DNA of 64,000 nt from positions 48,038,015 through 48,102,014 of the forward strand of contig NC_060060.1 in assembly GCF_020283565.1 (NCBI RefSeq), read 5' to 3'. The stretch is from Trifolium pratense. Taxonomy: Eukaryota > Streptophyta > Magnoliopsida > Fabales > Fabaceae. Positions within the stretch are counted from its first letter, which is position 1. Each line of letters starts with the position of its first letter. Made by a program: the position numbers and the translations under genes. Below, piece after piece: positions 33,611 through 46,004 of the stretch. The notes beneath the pieces were generated by a model. The model was not told the DNA's origin, did no database searches, and saw nothing but the letters and a program-made list of their open reading frames with translations.

Positions 33611-33795
33611 TAGGCTCTCATGGTTCTTTTTCCTTCTGGAATTTACTTTTTTGCCCCTCAATAAAAACTTCGGTTGCTACGAACCGAATTTTTCCTGAAT
33701 TTGAACTAGAACAAACTTCGGTTTCTGCGAACCGAAGTTTTTAGCAAGGGCAAAATTGAAATATTTGGGGGTATAAAAGATACATGAGAGTCCTA
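33611..33795. mobile_element. Foldback element with two internal hairpins, ~185 bp
   Basis: Ends TAGGCTCTCATG and (reverse complement) TAGGACTCTCATG form short TIRs, with TTTGCCC and GGGCAAA inside them. Two palindromes lie between: AACTTCGGTT-gctacg-AACCGAATTT (33666-33691) and AACTTCGGTT-tctgcg-AACCGAAGTT (33714-33739). Confidence 0.55.
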
Positions 33796-33858
33796 GACAA
33801 AAAACATCGCACTAGATAGCTAAAATAACTCTATTCAAACAGTTCTAAAGTACTCTGA

Positions 33859-34336
33859 GAGTGTGTTTGAATGAGAGAATTTTTTGAGGTAAAGTAATTT
33901 TTTAGGGAATTCAAATGATTTGAGGTGAATTCCATTGTTTGGATGATAATTTGAAGAATTTTCAAAATGATGAAAATTCATGAAGTATTTTGTTCAAGTT
34001 AAATTTAAAGAATATCAAAATGACACATAAAACCAAAGAATTTGAAATTCCTTCTTCTCTATAAACTTTTAAAAATTACTAATTGATCGAAAAATTTAAA
34101 ATTACCCAAAAAACCTAAAATCGACGATAAACGCTAAAATTGGCCGAAAAAACCAAAAATCGGCCAAAAACCCAAAAATCGACTATAAACCCTAAAATCA
34201 AGGGAATTGATGGAATTTCACCTCTTTATCCAAACAATGGAATTTGAAAATCAAGGGAATTCAACTAAGTCAATTGAATTGCCTAGTATTTAAAATCCCT
34301 TGAATTTCTAGAATCCCCTGTCCAAACACACTTTGA
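33859..34336. mobile_element. MITE-like element, ~480 bp
   Basis: The left end GAGTGTGTTTGAATGAGAGA pairs with the right end (reverse complement AAGTGTGTTTGGACAGGGGA). The inner blocks GAATTCCATTGTTTGGAT and ATCCAAACAATGGAATT are also inverted. The centre contains repeats of the type AAAACCYAAAATCGRC. No coding capacity. Confidence 0.6.
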
Positions 34337-34640
34337 GGGTTTCACTTTGACCTATCATATTTATTCTAGTTTTGATGACTTTGTTTTTACATAATCAAAA
34401 TCAGCTGCTGACAATTGAATAATAAAGGCAAAATGTTGACTTACAGCAAGCTATTTTATTCTTCAATTACAATTGCTATCAGTTTCAATTATACATAAAG
34501 CATGGCTTCACATGATTATGTTGTGATGAACCGAAGACAGTTATAGAAAGTTATAACTGCCAATGACACTGCCTCCTGTGTCTGGTGTGTCTATTGAAGC
34601 ATTGGGGGGAAAAAATTCGGTGAAATACATTTCTGACCAA

Positions 34641-37600
34641 TCAGGTCTTGAACTTATGAGTGAACTTTTGGGTGATTTTCTCAACTCCTTCCCTACAATC
34701 GCCAGCAACTCGCTTTGCACCTTCTTTCACAGTAAATCCGAATTCGACAGCACTGTGCTGCAATTCATTTGCTGACTTACCTGCCTTTGAGGTGACAGCT
34801 TCGCGCAATTCTTCTGCCTGCAACTTTGTTTTGGATGCCCATTCCTTCAATTTTGATATAAATAGGGAAACCATGAGGATGATCTTGTCAATTATTTCTC
34901 TGGATTTTCCTCTTACATCTGCACCGATTCGTTTGAGCTTCTCCAATAAGCTTTCAGCCCTGTCAACTGATCCTTGAGTCGAGTATTGCTCCCCAGCATT
35001 GAGCCATGTAACTTCGGCTGAAGCCTCCTTGCGGAGGTCTTCGTCAACCACCACTTTGATTCCATGTCTCTCCCAACGATCTCTAGCCTCCTCTAATGCT
35101 CTTGCTTGTTCTCTCACTCGTTTGGCTTCATCCTCGGCCCAAGTCCTGAGTTCAAACAATTAACATATATTTAAAACATTTACACGGGTTTGTGATAAGC
35201 TAAGTAAGAACTATGACGATAGGAGCCCAATAATTAAATGGGCTCACAATTATAATAGAAAGAACACTTTATTTAAGAAAATATGATGGAATTGTAGAGA
35301 ATCTCTCCTCCAAAGACCCTTCACAATAGAGAATACTCTACTCACAATTATAATATTCAAAGATGATTTCTAAGGGAATGAGGGTCTTTATTTATAAACT
35401 TCCTATACAAGAGAAAGGGACAAAGGATCACAAACCACTATCTTAAAACAGAAAAACTACCTAACTAAACAACTAACTAACTAATTAATGACTCTAACTA
35501 CTTTAACTGCTCTAATTTCTCTTTATTCTTTTTTTTTTTGGTCAAGTAATTTTTCTTTATTCTATATCCTAACAAACTATTTTGGCTTGAGAATACAAAA
35601 GACAAAACGAGTCTTTCAGAACTAATTCATTTATGTGAGATAAGAAAGAAACAACTGTCAAGAGTACTAGCCTCATAAAAGGACATACTATGCAGTGCCA
35701 GCAACATCAGTGCACAAATTCAAGTAGATCTAGAAACAAATGTGCACTTAAAATACAATTGCAAGTAGTTATTATAGAATATAATGGCTGCACAAAAAAT
35801 GCAGGCCGCAGAAGATAAACACATGCATAGTGATTGTTTGTCTAATTAACATAGTGTAGAATTTAGATGTAAAAAATTTGTGTAGTTAATAGCTATTTAA
35901 TTTTTCATACTTCATTTACTCGTTTGCTTTGAGACATAAGCACTAATGTGGCATGTATTAAAAGTAAGCCAGTAGTAACAACCATGATAGCAGACATGTG
36001 AGGCTGTGTTAAGTTATTAGCTAGTTTGCTTGATTTATTTATTATACGACCTGTCCTTAATAGAACCGATCTTATTCTCGGAATTTCGTACTTTTGTCGG
36101 ATCCTTCCTATCTCCTGATCGAGCTTGTGTAGGTAGATGTTGCCTGGTAGGGCCATCTATTCAGGGATTCTATTTCTTGGATGATATCTCGATAATAGTA
36201 AGAAACCTTTAGAAATTAGAATATCTGTATATGATTTTAGTATTACTATTACCTCACTCACACCTTGATGGGATGGGATGGGATGGTATGGAATAATTGT
36301 AAAATTCAATTCCATATAACAAGGCAAAAAGTTAAGAATAAATATATTTACCGGTGATTATGAGTCAACAGTTCTTTTACCATTCGTATGAAACCAAAAG
36401 TTAGAGCTGACCAAATAAAAAATATTTTAGTTTCCTTCAAAAGTTTTATGATTTTACCTGGCCATGGACAAGGCTTTTCGTTCAACCTCTAGATCATATT
36501 GTAAACGGGTAATCTCGTTGTTTTCAATTTCTGCTTGCTCCCGAAGCTTTTTGATCCTCTCTTTTTCATACGCTATTTCTACCTTGTTACTCATAAGACT
36601 TTGTAATTGATCTTGAACCTCATTTCTTAACTTTGAAAACACCTCCATTTCTGATTCAATAGCAGCACGTTCTTTCTCCATGGCAACACTGTCTTCTTCT
36701 CTCTGAGCTCGTAATGTTTCCAACTCCAGTTTTGCCTCTTCAGCCATTCTTTCAATTGCACCAATCTTTTCCTTTTCTAAGAAAAGCTCCTGCTCAAAAC
36801 TGGCATTGATATCCTTCTCAACTTGCTCTACTAAAGCACTATGTGCAGCAACAGCATTTTCAGCAATAGATTCTGCTTCAATGCGTGCAAGCTCTTCGCT
36901 AACAATGTCAGAAGCATCTCCGGTAGCAAGGGCAATGGCGGCTTGAGCTTTTGTCACAGGTTTATCTGGCTGGAACAGTCGTGTATAACCTTGAATAAAC
37001 AGCCCCACATCCAACAGAAAAAAAATATGAACAAGTCAATCATAAGCAGATTTAAACAACTAGGAAAAGAAATGACAAATAAAATTTTATTATTAAGCAT
37101 ATCGTAAAATATCTAAACAAGCTTGTAAAGAGAATGACTTACCAAATGCAAGAGCAATTATTCCCTGCTCTCCAGAAGATAGATCAGCTACTAGTGCAGG
37201 GCATGCATTAGGATGTATCTTATCAGTGTCTATAAAACCAGAAACTTGGTGTAGTATCTGCCATCAGTCATAAGACTTTGAAATAAGCTTTTGATAAATA
37301 TATTCATCAGTTCAATGTAGTTTGGAATGAAGAAGATGGCTTTAGAATATCAGATAAAACAAGTTGAGCAACCTTTCTGTCAGCTTCAGGAAGCTGTCTT
37401 TTCTCTAGGGTCATTTTCCAGCTGACAAGATCCTGACGTGATAAAGGGCTGTAGAAATTAATAATATATGAGAAAGAGAGATCATAGTTAAGAGCACGCC
37501 TCAAACAGAATGAGATACAAGTATGCACTAGGTGCAAAAAATGATGATAAATGCAAGTATTTTGTCTCCAAACAACAAAAAGGTGAGGTTCAAACAATTT

Positions 37601-40600
37601 TGGAAAATTACTGCACTGCCACCGAGGGGGTAAAATAGTAACCACAAACCACTTATCCAGATTCACTAACATAGTACCTATCAGGGGAGAAGAAAAAAGG
37701 GCTATTGTCTTCACCAGCAGACAACTCTACATCACGTCTTGAGAGCCTGCTTTCAATAAGTCCAGCTTCTGCCAAGCCTGGAAAAAAAAAATGCTTTAGG
37801 CAATATAAGCATAGACCAAGATACTGTATTGCTAAAAATGAGTATCATGTCAAGTTCTGACCTTGAATGGAAGAAAAATCAGGGTCCTCGGCGGTGATGT
37901 CATCAAATGCAAGCTCAGTAACATTGTCTATGTACATGGCAGGATACACTTTCGAAACTGTATTCCTGAAAAGTACCACAAAGGCACATGTAACGCCAAA
38001 TATGACATGTACAAAAATAGTAACCTCTTATTTACATATTGTCATTCACATCACACACTGAGAAGAAATAAAGTAGTACCTTGAAAGAGCGCCGCTAGCA
38101 GATACCAACCAGCGAGCATATTCACGACGTGTGCATAAATCACCTGGTTGAACATCAGGCTCAATGACCTGAGGAATAAGGAGTTTTGAAGTGAATAATG
38201 ACAATGAGTAAACAATAAAAATATTTTATAAATTATCAAACTAACAAAATAACATATATACAACCTAAATCACAGATGTGTTTATAAAGAATATGCTTTC
38301 ATGTTGTTACTATCTCCGTTTCATATTATGTGTCTTTTTAAAGTAATGCACACGTCTCATGAAAATGATTAGTTAAGTTGAATTCAATGGTAAAATAGTG
38401 TCTATAGTTTAAAATATATTAAATAGAGTGGTTGAATGAGAGCATTGTTGGAAAATGTTGATAAATGTTATCTTGGTAAGGTAAAATGACATATAATTTG
38501 AGACAAAAAATATTGCAAATGAGATACTTATAATAAGACAGAGTTAGCAGAATACTATTAAATATCTTATAATATCTTCATCAAGGTTGCTAAACTTGAG
38601 TTTTTACCTCAATTCGTTTTTCCTAGGTAAAATCGTACGAGTTTACCTAAAATTAAAATGATATTAAAATTATGGGTTTTTCTATCATGTGCAAATTTGC
38701 ACATGTTAAGAAGTTCAAAGTAGTAAATTTGTATTGGAACTTGTGTATTTTATATTAAATGTATAACTTTTTAATAAATAATTGTTGTTTTTCAATAAAA
38801 AAATTACTATTTTTGGTTACTTTGCACATGTTAGACAAACCCTAAAATTATTATGTACGACATATATACTAACATTATACTATAAATATGATAATAATTC
38901 TAAATGCACTCAGCATTATAGTCATCTTGACTTGAAACATGTGAATGAGAAGAAGTCTTTACCTTTAAAACTTGCAATGCAGCTAGTGCTTGTCCCTGAA
39001 CCTGATCAAAAGCAGCAGGAACCAAAACCTTTCCAGGAAGCACCTGTAAAGCTGCAGAAACTACTGATGGAGCAGGAATGCCAGGAGCGGAGAAAATGGA
39101 TCCAGAATTTGGAGATTCAGTTAAATCTTTTTTAACCTCATTATTCTCATATCTAACCTGACCATCTACCAATGAATTAGTTGATGGTGACAATACTGAT
39201 TTACTTAAAAGGTCATTCCCAGAGATACTTTGCTCTTCGAAGGATGACTTATTTCCCTCATATGAGACATGTGAAGCTTTGTTAAGGTCAATATTGTCTT
39301 GATCATCTTCACTTAAAATCTTAGGATCTGAAATTGTGTTGTTTGACTCAGGATTTACCACGGTACTAGCAGTTTTAGTCTTATTATCAGCACCTAAACC
39401 AGATGAGGTTTCGGAAATATCAGAATTTCTACTCCCACTTGAAATGGTTATTTCATCCTGCTGCTCATTATGGTCTAGTGGGTTACCATCGTAATTGGGT
39501 ATGTTTCCTGGTTCAGCATTAAATTGGTTTTCTTTAAGATAGGCAGTAGATTCTGTTGTATCTACAGTCGGTTTGACATCAAAATCACTAAATTCATTAG
39601 CACTAAAAGAATCAACCGTTTTTTCGGTTTGAAGTGGTATTTGGTTTTCACTTGGAACAATTAACTCGTCACCACGAGCAGACTCATGCAACAAGTCTTC
39701 TTGAATAGATATATGTTTAGTGGCATCATTGATACCATTGGAGGTGTTTTTACTATCATATACCAACTCGGATCCTATATCAGAATCATCAACAGTTTTA
39801 TAGTCACCTTGAATATTATCGGACTCAGGAGATGAATAATCTCGGGAAGCATCTATCTGATCTTCCACTTTACCATTGTCTGGCTCCGACGTGTTCTCGA
39901 CATTTACTTGTCCCGTAATATCGTCATCACGGTCGTCAGAAGACAAAATCACCTCCTGATGCGTTGTCAAAGGGTTCATTTGTTGCTCCTGTCCTGTATC
40001 CAGTCACACGCATTACAATTTCCAACACAAATGTTAAACATGCAGAGGGCAAATCAGTTCTCATAAACAAACTAATCGACAAAACATGATGATAAATCAC
40101 ATGAGAGAAGCAAGGAAGGATTACTTACTGGAACCATTTCGTTTTCCAAGAGATACGGCAACGAAGGTAAGCCCTGTAAAAATAAGGACTCCAGCCACTC
40201 CTACTCCCACAACTCCTGAAAGCAAACTATGTCAAAAGTGTTATTAAGTAGTGTGGAATGGCTACTGCCACTAACAGAGAAATCTTTCACATTTTTTGAG
40301 AGAGTATTTTTATAGAGAATGATTATTAAAGGATAGCTCCAGCTACACTGAAGTAAGTGGAGATATCCTTACCTAGGATAGTATCTAGGTTATCTATTGT
40401 ACACCCTCACACATGCTAACAATCCCTTGTAACTATCTCTGAAAATCAGGAACCACCTAACAGAATCGGTTAGGAAAGTAAAACTTACAAGAAATCTATA
40501 AATAGATCTCATATGCTTTGTAACTGTTCAGAATTCATAAATGCAAAATTGAGAAAGATTCAGTTGAATCAGTTTAGAGCTTTCACTAAATATTCATGAG

Positions 40601-43600
40601 TTTATCACAAAGTTAACATGGTATCAGAGCCTCTCAAGCTCAGGTTGCTCACATTGATAGCGCTGAAAATTCATCCAATTACTCTCACGGAGGTCGTGGA
40701 GGCTGTGGCGGCCGTGGCGGTGGTTCTAAGTTCTAACACTCTGTGTCAAGTGTGCCACAAGCATGGGCACGATGCCTCCATTTGCTACAACAAGTTCAAG
40801 AAGGACTATGTCCCTACCATTCCACTGGAAGACTCAGCTACCTATCAGCCTACTACTCTCACCTTGGCTTTGTCCAAAGGCTTGCACATTCAACAACTGG
40901 ATGTGAATAATTTCTCAATGGCATTTTGGAAGAGGAAGTGTACATGACAAGTCTCTGGTCTGCAGGTTGCACAAACCAATTTATGGCCTCGAACAGGCTC
41001 CAAGGGCTTGGTTTGATAGACGCAAAAGCTCCCTTCTCTCCCTCAAGTTTGTTGCTAGCAAGTGTGTGTGACCCTTCACTATTTGTGTATTCCCACAATG
41101 CTAATCTCATTTACACTCTCATCTATGTGGTTGATATCATCATCACTGGTAAAAACTTGTCTCTCACTCAACAAATAGTTTCCGATCTCAATTCCACATT
41201 TTCACTCCCTTTAACTATTTTCTGGGCATTGAAGTCAAAGCTAAGCCTGGAGGTCACTTGTCCCTCTCTCAAGGCAAGTACATCAGAGACCTATTGGCTA
41301 AGAATAACATGTTGGAAGCTAAACCGTTCCCTCACCCATGGTGGCTGGGTACTGCAAACTCTCTAAAGAAGGGTCTGAGCCCATGACTGATGCAACAATA
41401 TTTAGATTAGTAGTAGGGGCACTCCAGTATGCTAATATTAATAGGCCTGACATCTGCTTTGCAGTCAATAAAGTATGTCAGTTCATGGCTAAACCACTCG
41501 AAGCTCATTGGCTAGCTGTCAAAAGACTCTAGATGATCTTAAGATACCGCAAAGGCACAGTTTCATGGGGTCTGCACCTGGCTTCTACATCTATTTCTCC
41601 CATTTCTCTTAAAGCATTTTGTGATGCAGATTGGGGGTCTAACCCCGATGATAGAAGGTAACCCACTGGTGCTTGTGTGTTCCTTGGGCCTAATCTCATT
41701 ACCTGATGGGCAAAGAAACAGCCAGTGATCTCAAGATCTAGTACTGAGGCTGAATATAGGAGCCTTGCCCTTGTCACTTCGGAAATTTTGTGGATTCAGT
41801 CCCTACTTACAGAGTTGGGCATCTCCTATTCCTCTCCCACCATCCACTGTAACATGAGTACAATTTCATTAACTCACAACCCTATTCTCCATGCTCGCAC
41901 CAAACCCTATTCTCAGTGTGCTGATGTTTTGACCAAGACCCTACCTCTTATTAAATTTGAAGAGTTCATATCCAAGTTGTGATGGACACCATGTTGTCCC
42001 CCTCAATTTAGCTTGCAGGGGTATTAAATGATAGCTCCAGCTACACTTCGGTGAGTGGAGATATCCTTACCTAGGCTAGTATCTAGGTTATCTATTGTAC
42101 ACCCTCACACATGGTAACAATCCCTTGTAACTATCTCCTAAAAATCAGGAACCACCTAACAGAATCAGTTAGGAATCTAAAGCTTACAAGAGATCTATAA
42201 ATAGATCTCATATGCATTGTAACTGTTCAGAATTCATAAATGTAAAACTGAGAAAGACTTGGTTGAATCAATTTAGAGTTGTCACTCAATATTCATGAGT
42301 TTATCCCAAAGTTAACAGCGATAAATAAATGCTTATGAATTAAATATAAAGAATTCATATAAACCCTCTGAAACCCTCCAAAACCCCCCTCCAATACAAT
42401 TTTTGAGTTCCACCAAATTAGAAAGTTTGTGTTATGAAGAAAAATGGACCCTCCAAACTCCTCTCCTCCCAAACTCTTCTATTGCTTCCGCTTGTTTCTT
42501 CCTATTTTTTAAAACACTCCCCTCCCCTTCCCTCCCCTCCAAAGTCGCAAACAAAGTCTTACAGAATAAAAAATAATTTATTAGAAAATATAATTTCAAG
42601 ATTTTGGTTAAACCCATGGTACCCCCATCTAAAACCCGAGGACTAATCCCTCAAAGTAGTATAATTCAATCATAGCACTGACCTCTCTCAACAAATATTT
42701 TCCATACATACAGGTCTAGAGCACACCCTTAACCACATACTTACCAGTTATCCACCGATTGTATCACACCATATCCATGTTGATTAACATTTCAAGTTAT
42801 TAAGTAATATATAAAATGTCCTTTTAGATAAATACTTTAAGGAAAATGCTATCTCGCACTATTATGTTTTGGTTTCCTTAACTAGTGCCCCCTAGTTAGC
42901 ATGACCCATACTTTAATGTCTTGATTCCATAACTAATGCAAGCCTAATTGTTAGCGTAACCTATGTAATACCAATCGTTTGTGTCCGACCCCGACACGAT
43001 ACTCATACACGTGGTTATAATTTCAAGATTTTGGTTAAACCCATGGTATCCCCATCTAAAACCCGAGGACTAATCCCTCAAAGTACTATAATTAATTCAT
43101 AGCATTGACCTCTCTCAACAAATATTTCCATACACACAGGTCTAGAGCAAACCCTTGACCACACATGCTTACCAGATTATCTACAAATTGTATCACACCA
43201 TATTCATGTTGGTTAACATTTCAAGTTATTAATTAATATATCAAATGTCATTTTAGATGTCTTGATTCCATAACTAATACAAGCCTAATTGTTAGCATAA
43301 AACCTATGTAATACCAATCATTTCCGTCCGACACCGACACATCCTCATACACGTGGTTACATTCAATCACTCCCATTTTGTTGAACCATATCATCATCTA
43401 CTTACCAAGATAATGATGTAATTTAACAAAATCAGCAAGTGGGAAGCTTCTAACTTCTAAGTTATTATATCATATTGACAAAATTCAAATAAAATAAAAT
43501 AAAAAAATACTTTTTTTCCTAAAATTGAAATAACCGTCTTCAATTGTTATCAACAAGAAGTAGAATTTGAAGAACCATACATACCACCGTATGATTTCTT

Positions 43601-43837
43601 CTTCTTGTTCTGGGAATCATTACCCTGTTCTCCATTTACTGAATCGGACCAACCGGAGAACCCATCGACCGATTGAGTGTTTTTGGAATCCTTATGAACG
43701 GAGCGAAGTGGTTGAACTCGAACACGATGGTTGATGTTACCAAGTCGCACCTGATAAAAAGGGGGAAATTTATTAGCATTGAATGCTAATCTGAGTTGAA
43801 GTGAAGTTGGGGAACATGTGGGTGAAATTGAAGCCAT
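34641..43837 (-). CDS. S-layer-homology domain protein, predicted chloroplast (AT5G23890-like)
   Basis: Plant SLH-domain coiled-coil protein, function unproven; family members are predicted in plastid membranes. Ten exons in order: 43585-43837, 40129-40215, 38963-39993, 38080-38168, 37862-37965, 37678-37777, 37373-37448, 37143-37257, 36458-36989, 34641-35145. All junctions are GT-AG and the frames join to 963 aa. Start MASISPTCSPTSLQLRLAF is transit-peptide-like. Exon 2 encodes a transmembrane helix (VVGVGVAGVLIFTGLTFVAV). Exon 3 is a 340-aa acidic Ser/Asn/Asp-rich region. SLH-like segments fall at ~460-500 and ~580-640 (FIDTDKI, VTKAQAAIALA). A long coiled coil (~650-830) and a helical tail follow. 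The gene is head to head with CPSF100. Intron 1 (3.4 kb) is bloated by repeats. Confidence 0.9.
35146..36457 (-). other. Intron 9 of the S-layer-homology gene
   Basis: 1.3-kb intron without recognised mobile element. A small minus-strand frame (35905-36156) lies within it but has no known match, and a GGGAT microsatellite-like run is at ~36271-36290. Confidence 0.6.
38310..38544. mobile_element. Stowaway-type MITE in intron 3 of the S-layer gene
   Basis: The left end CTATCTCCGTTTCATATTATG-like sequence and the right end (reverse complement ACTCTGTCTTATTATAAG) are inverted and flanked by TA (38308-38309 and 38545-38546). The interior resembles the element at 55917-56185. Confidence 0.65.
40324..40618 (+). 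repeat. 5' LTR of the intronic copia element
   Basis: 295 bp from TATTAAAGGATAGC to GTTAACA; contains TCTATAAATAGATC as a possible TATA region. Confidence 0.85.
42022..42317 (+). repeat. 3' LTR of the intronic copia element
   Basis: 296 bp from TATTAAATGATAGC to GTTAACA, preceded by a polypurine-like GCTTGCAGGGG. Confidence 0.85.
42365..42560. repeat. Relic of a CCTCCCC-rich MITE
   Basis: Pyrimidine-rich blocks (CCCTCCAAAACCC, CCCCTTCCCTCCCCTCC) ending CAAACAAAGTCTT resemble the termini of the element at 8752-9731. Probably a decayed relative in intron 1. Confidence 0.4.
42590..43353. repeat. Tandem duplication in intron 1 of the S-layer gene
   Basis: The sequence beginning AATTTCAAGATTTTGGTTAA occurs at ~42590 and ~43019 and runs in parallel for over 300 bp. 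Copy 2 lacks ~90 bp (the segment with GATAAATACTTTAAGG and CTAGTGCCCCCTAG). Copies differ by scattered substitutions. Confidence 0.85.
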
Positions 43838-44029
43838 GAAAATGGTTCTTGTTACTTTGCTTTTGCAGCGACGGGTAGAGAGAGAGAGAAGAAGAAGAAG
43901 TGAATAAATAAAGAGAAGATAACTACACACACGAGTGTGTGATATTTTGTTGCGTAGTAGTTAGTGAGAGTTTGTTTGTGTGTATGAAAATGAAGAATGA
44001 ACACGATAGGACGTACTCGGTATATTAGA

Positions 44030-44062
44030 CATAGATAGACGGCCGCCTGTCCGGGCCACTAG
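44030..44062 (+). mobile_element. Orphan Helitron-like 3' terminus
   Basis: AGACGGCCGCCTGTCCGGGC, then CACTAG followed by T, resembles the hairpin-plus-CTAG ends of the Helitrons at 32158 and 46005. No matching TC 5' end was seen upstream. It lies ~190 bp upstream of the S-layer gene start codon. Confidence 0.5.
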
Positions 44063-44268
44063 TATTTATAAATATGATAATCGAGTAGACTTGTTAACAT
44101 AAGATGTATCGAGATAGACTACGGGAGTTTACAATAATACAATCAGGTAGACCTATGAAAAAAAAATTAGTTGATGCCCAAACAAATTGATGGGCTCGAC
44201 CACCAGCTATGATAATTAGCAACTAAGTTCATATTTGTCGTCTTCAATCACAAATAAGACTGTATTTT

Positions 44269-44400
44269 GATCTTGTCCAACATTTGACGTAAGGTTTTTG
44301 TTGAGTTTCTAAACAATTGGTGTTTTTTTTCCGTCCATACAATCCAGACGCAAACTATATCTCCAGATCTTGTCCAACATTTGACGTAAGATTTCTTGAT
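44269..44400. repeat. Short direct repeat near the S-layer gene promoter
   Basis: The ~27-bp phrase with CTTGTCCAACATTTGACGTA occurs twice, at ~44271 and ~44368. The rest of 44063-44740 shows no gene. Confidence 0.6.
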
Positions 44401-44736
44401 TGCTTTCAGGTCTATTGAGATATACATTTTCATGTTTAAGGTTTCGCGTCGATGTCGTTTAATATTCGTATCACAATTTTTTTTAGACGGTTTTTGTTAT
44501 CCTCATCATGCTTCGAGTTGACATTGGACTGATTGGTTCGAAAGAGTTATTTGTTTGTTGATGTTACATGGAATTGTTGGTTCTTGGACGTTCCATGTTG
44601 ACAGTTGGTCCATTGACCAGTTGTTTTACCTCTTATTAGTGTTAGGTTTAACTAAACGTTGTTTTAAATATTTTCATTGCTGGTTTGGGTTGACATGCAC
44701 TTTTGTGTTGTATTACTAGGTTAAATTTTATGTCCC

Positions 44737-44738
<2 letters not shown>

Positions 44739-44776
<38 letters not shown>

Positions 44777-45149
44777 GTCAGAATCAAATGACACAAACTA
44801 ATTTGACACCAAATGTTACATTTCTCAATAACATTTTAACCGATATAAATTTTATAAAATCCACCACTGGATTGAAAGTTTATATCATATAGATCATTTG
44901 TGTAAAATTTCAGACAAATCCAAAATCATTTGATATGTTATTGAGATATATCAAAATTGACGGTTTGCGTCTTTTTTTATATGTCGTTAATTTTTATGTG
45001 TCGCAATAGCATATCAAATGATTTTGGATTTGTCTGAAATTTTACACAAATGATCTATATGATATAAACTTTCAATCCAGTGGTGGATTTTACAAAATTT
45101 ATATCGGTTAAAACGTTACCGAGAGGTGTAATATTTGGTGTCATTTGAT

Positions 45150-45194
<45 letters not shown>
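44739..45194. mobile_element. Long foldback MITE inserted in an (AT)n tract
   Basis: The core at 44775-45152 consists of two ~190-bp inverted arms meeting near 44970. Over the central ~100 bp (including CCACCACTGGATTGAAAG and CAAATCCAAAATCATTTG) the arms look nearly identical. The ends read GGGTCARAATCAAATGACAC and its inverse GTGTCATTTGATCC. Long AT dinucleotide runs flank both ends (44739-44774, 45152-45194). Transcripts would form a long hairpin. Confidence 0.8.
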
Positions 45195-45196
<2 letters not shown>

Positions 45197-45276
45197 TCAT
45201 CAGAGAGTAAAAGTAAAACATATGAGAAAAAAGAAAAAGACTAAAAATAAAACAAAAAGTTTTGAGAAATATACTC

Positions 45277-45368
45277 TTTTTTTTTTGTTTATGATGGAGT
45301 AGAGGACCGAAGTTATAACCTCATAGATATTACCTAGATCTGTCACCACTAGACCAAGCCTAGTGGCT
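45277..45368 (-). mobile_element. Short tRNA-derived SINE
   Basis: On the minus strand: A-box-like GCTTGGTCTAGTGGTGAC, a degenerate B-box region, and a poly-A tail (T run 45277-45286 on plus). A 5-bp TACTC flanks both sides (45272-45276, 45369-45373). Confidence 0.55.
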
Positions 45369-45373
45369 TACTC

Positions 45374-46004
45374 ATTTTTATTTGATTTTTTTTTTTTGGT
45401 TACACTTATTTGATTTTTTCTAATCACACCCGAAACAACTTGGTTACACTCAAATTTGACCAAAATATCCTCAAACACAGTTTGTATACGTGAATGTAAA
45501 TTGAGTTTACATGCGTTTATGTAAACTGAATTAAGGTGAACCCCTTAAATCGAGTGTAAGTGTGAACTGAGTTTATAAAAGGCTATTTGATTGCTTAAGT
45601 TATATAAAGTCAATTAAGTATGATTTGAGAGTTGGTTAAAAAAAATAAGTATGATTTGAGAGTTTGTGTGAGAGAACACATTGGAGTTTATGAAAGATAG
45701 AACAGTGAAGCAGAAACAAACGGTGAAAAACGGTTTTAAAAAAATGATACAAAGAGTTTAACAAAAAAAACAAAAAAGTGCAATTTTAGTATTATGCTGA
45801 TTATATTTAGTATTATAATTATATTTTAATGAAAGTTGGGTGTAACAAGATTTTTTTTGGGAGTATGGCTAGAAATTTTTTTTGGAGTATGAACAACAAT
45901 TAAAAAATAACTTTTTCTAAATTAAAAAAATAATACAGAGTAATATATAAAAAAAATTTAACTTATATATTTTTAGTAATTTTAGTAACGAATAAATATA
46001 TTTA
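45374..46004. other. Intergenic, no gene recognised
   Basis: AT-rich; GTATGATTTGAGAGTTKGTK is repeated at ~45618 and ~45649. No ORF of interest. Confidence 0.4.

Larger units (their letters stand above)
40324..42317 (+). mobile_element. Old, deleted Ty1/copia element in intron 1 of the S-layer gene
   Basis: LTRs at 40324-40618 (295 bp) and 42022-42317 (296 bp) both end GTTAACA and differ at more than twenty sites by eye (roughly 8%). The PBS TGGTATCAGAGC, complementary to initiator tRNA-Met, follows the 5' LTR at 40619. Inside are a gag zinc-knuckle remnant (CQVCHKHGHDASIC), part of reverse transcriptase with YVVD in place of YVDD, and RNase H pieces (AFCDADWGS, RSSTEAEYRSLA), split by stops and frameshifts. 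Target duplication is not clear. It lies antisense to the host gene. Confidence 0.88.

Noticed and set aside
35905..36156. 83-codon minus-strand frame in intron 9 of the S-layer gene, considered as an organelle-DNA insertion or small gene
   Set aside because: No recognisable plastid or mitochondrial gene, no splice signals that would include it, and it lies wholly inside a well-supported intron.
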